A DNA stretch of 64,000 nucleotides from Paraclostridium tenue (GTDB lineage Bacteria > Bacillota > Clostridia > Peptostreptococcales > Peptostreptococcaceae), in the NCBI RefSeq assembly GCF_015668515.1, contig NZ_JADPFO010000001.1:644724-708723 (forward strand), written 5' to 3'. Position 1 is the stretch's first letter. The number at the start of each line of letters is the position of its first letter. Below, in pieces: positions 63,793-64,000 of this stretch. The notes under the pieces are model-generated. The model did no database searches, was not told the DNA's origin, and saw nothing but the letters and a program-made list of their open reading frames with translations. The translations under genes and the position numbers were made by a program.

Positions 63793-63841
63793 AAAAAAGC
63801 ACTGATTTGATAGACTATGCTTTCAAATTCAGTGCTTTTTT
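63793..63841 (-). terminator. Terminator of the minus-strand RNA
   Basis: A long stem with a one-base bulge (AAAAAAGCACTGATTTGA at 63793-63810 with 63823-63841) ends in T6 on the minus strand. Confidence 0.8.
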
Positions 63842-63971
63842 AAGGAGTAATATTAATTACATCCTTATCCTCTATGACTATTATTAAATATAGTTTGCAA
63901 GCTAGCTCGGACTCTAACCTTTGGTATTAGACAAAAACTATTTGCACTCTAGTAGACCGAGGATATCTAGT
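63793..63971 (-). ncRNA. Probable stand-alone structured RNA (6S-like shape, not assigned)
   Basis: No protein can be read here, yet the stretch has a -10 TATAAT (63978-63983), a predicted start near 63971, paired segments and a strong terminator ending at 63793, giving about 179 nt. Pairings seen are TATCCTC/GAGGATA (63959-63965 with 63866-63872), ATAGTTT/AAACTAT (63935-63941 with 63890-63896) and a hairpin CTAA..TTAG (63914-63930). Two unpaired sides of about 17 nt lie between the first two stems, as in the central bubble of 6S RNA, though the closing stem is short. An alternative fold pairs CTCGG with CCGAG. The -35 would lie outside the window. Confidence 0.4.
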
Positions 63972-64000
63972 AGATTCATTATATTTAATATGATATTTTT

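Noticed and set aside
1..64000. CRISPR arrays, insertion sequences, prophage and plasmid functions
   Set aside because: No regularly spaced repeats, transposase, integrase, capsid or replication genes were seen.

Overview
The window is AT-rich, tightly packed and mostly coded on the minus strand, with strong AGGAGG-type ribosome binding sites and intrinsic terminators after most units. Gene content (Rbs operon, class Ib ribonucleotide reductase, HrcA-type heat-shock control of clpB, a giant CoA-dehydratase-activase-like protein, YhgE/Pip proteins, many small membrane proteins) points to an anaerobic low-GC Firmicute, most like the Clostridia and probably the Peptostreptococcaceae. The species assignment is inference; no rRNA is present. 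It is chromosomal: no phage structural genes, transposase, plasmid gene or CRISPR array was seen.

Layout. 1-6177: end of a hot-dog thioesterase gene and a complete ribose operon (rbsR-rbsK-rbsD-rbsA-rbsC-rbsB) with a LacI-type operator at its promoter. 6178-9101: a gene remnant, a protein-kinase-like/P-loop kinase pair and a CPBP protease. 9262-13897: nrdE-nrdF with paired NrdR-like boxes, and gltS. 14034-22152: an unknown protein, a YhhN protein, a truncated BceB-like permease, an ECF sigma/membrane protein/ABC transporter operon, a small membrane protein and a CcdA-thioredoxin fusion. 22316-30827: a lipoprotein, tandem YhgE/Pip proteins, a histidine kinase pseudogene with two frameshifts, a GNAT protein and a TipA-like MerR regulator. 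31009-36531: a permease, an initiator-like tRNA with a changed anticodon, a zinc-finger/GIY-YIG protein, an iron alcohol dehydrogenase and a GHL10-like protein. 36579-46757: the giant activase, a 74-bp perfect palindrome, VanZ, a DUF4091-acetyltransferase fusion and an orphan histidine kinase. 46867-57085: a remnant, clpB with CIRCE, UspA, a small membrane protein, an AGCS symporter, a flavodoxin-like reductase, a rhodanese lipoprotein and an MFS exporter. 57414-64000: a repeat-protein/MoxR/VWA-metallopeptidase operon, an Mrr-type endonuclease, an HxlR regulator, a secreted helical protein and a probable structured non-coding RNA.

How the genes work together. The clearest functional unit is ribose uptake, pyranase conversion and phosphorylation under RbsR. 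NrdE/NrdF form one enzyme. The sigma factor, its overlapping membrane protein and the ABC transporter look like an envelope-stress or drug-efflux module. MoxR, the VWA protein and the 22-residue-repeat protein form a chaperone-like unit of unknown target, lying beside a restriction-type nuclease.

The most unusual items are the initiator-type tRNA with anticodon CGU facing a zinc-finger/GIY-YIG gene, the repeat-MoxR-VWA operon, the hydrolase-acetyltransferase fusion, the 74-bp spacerless palindrome and the unassigned RNA at the right edge.
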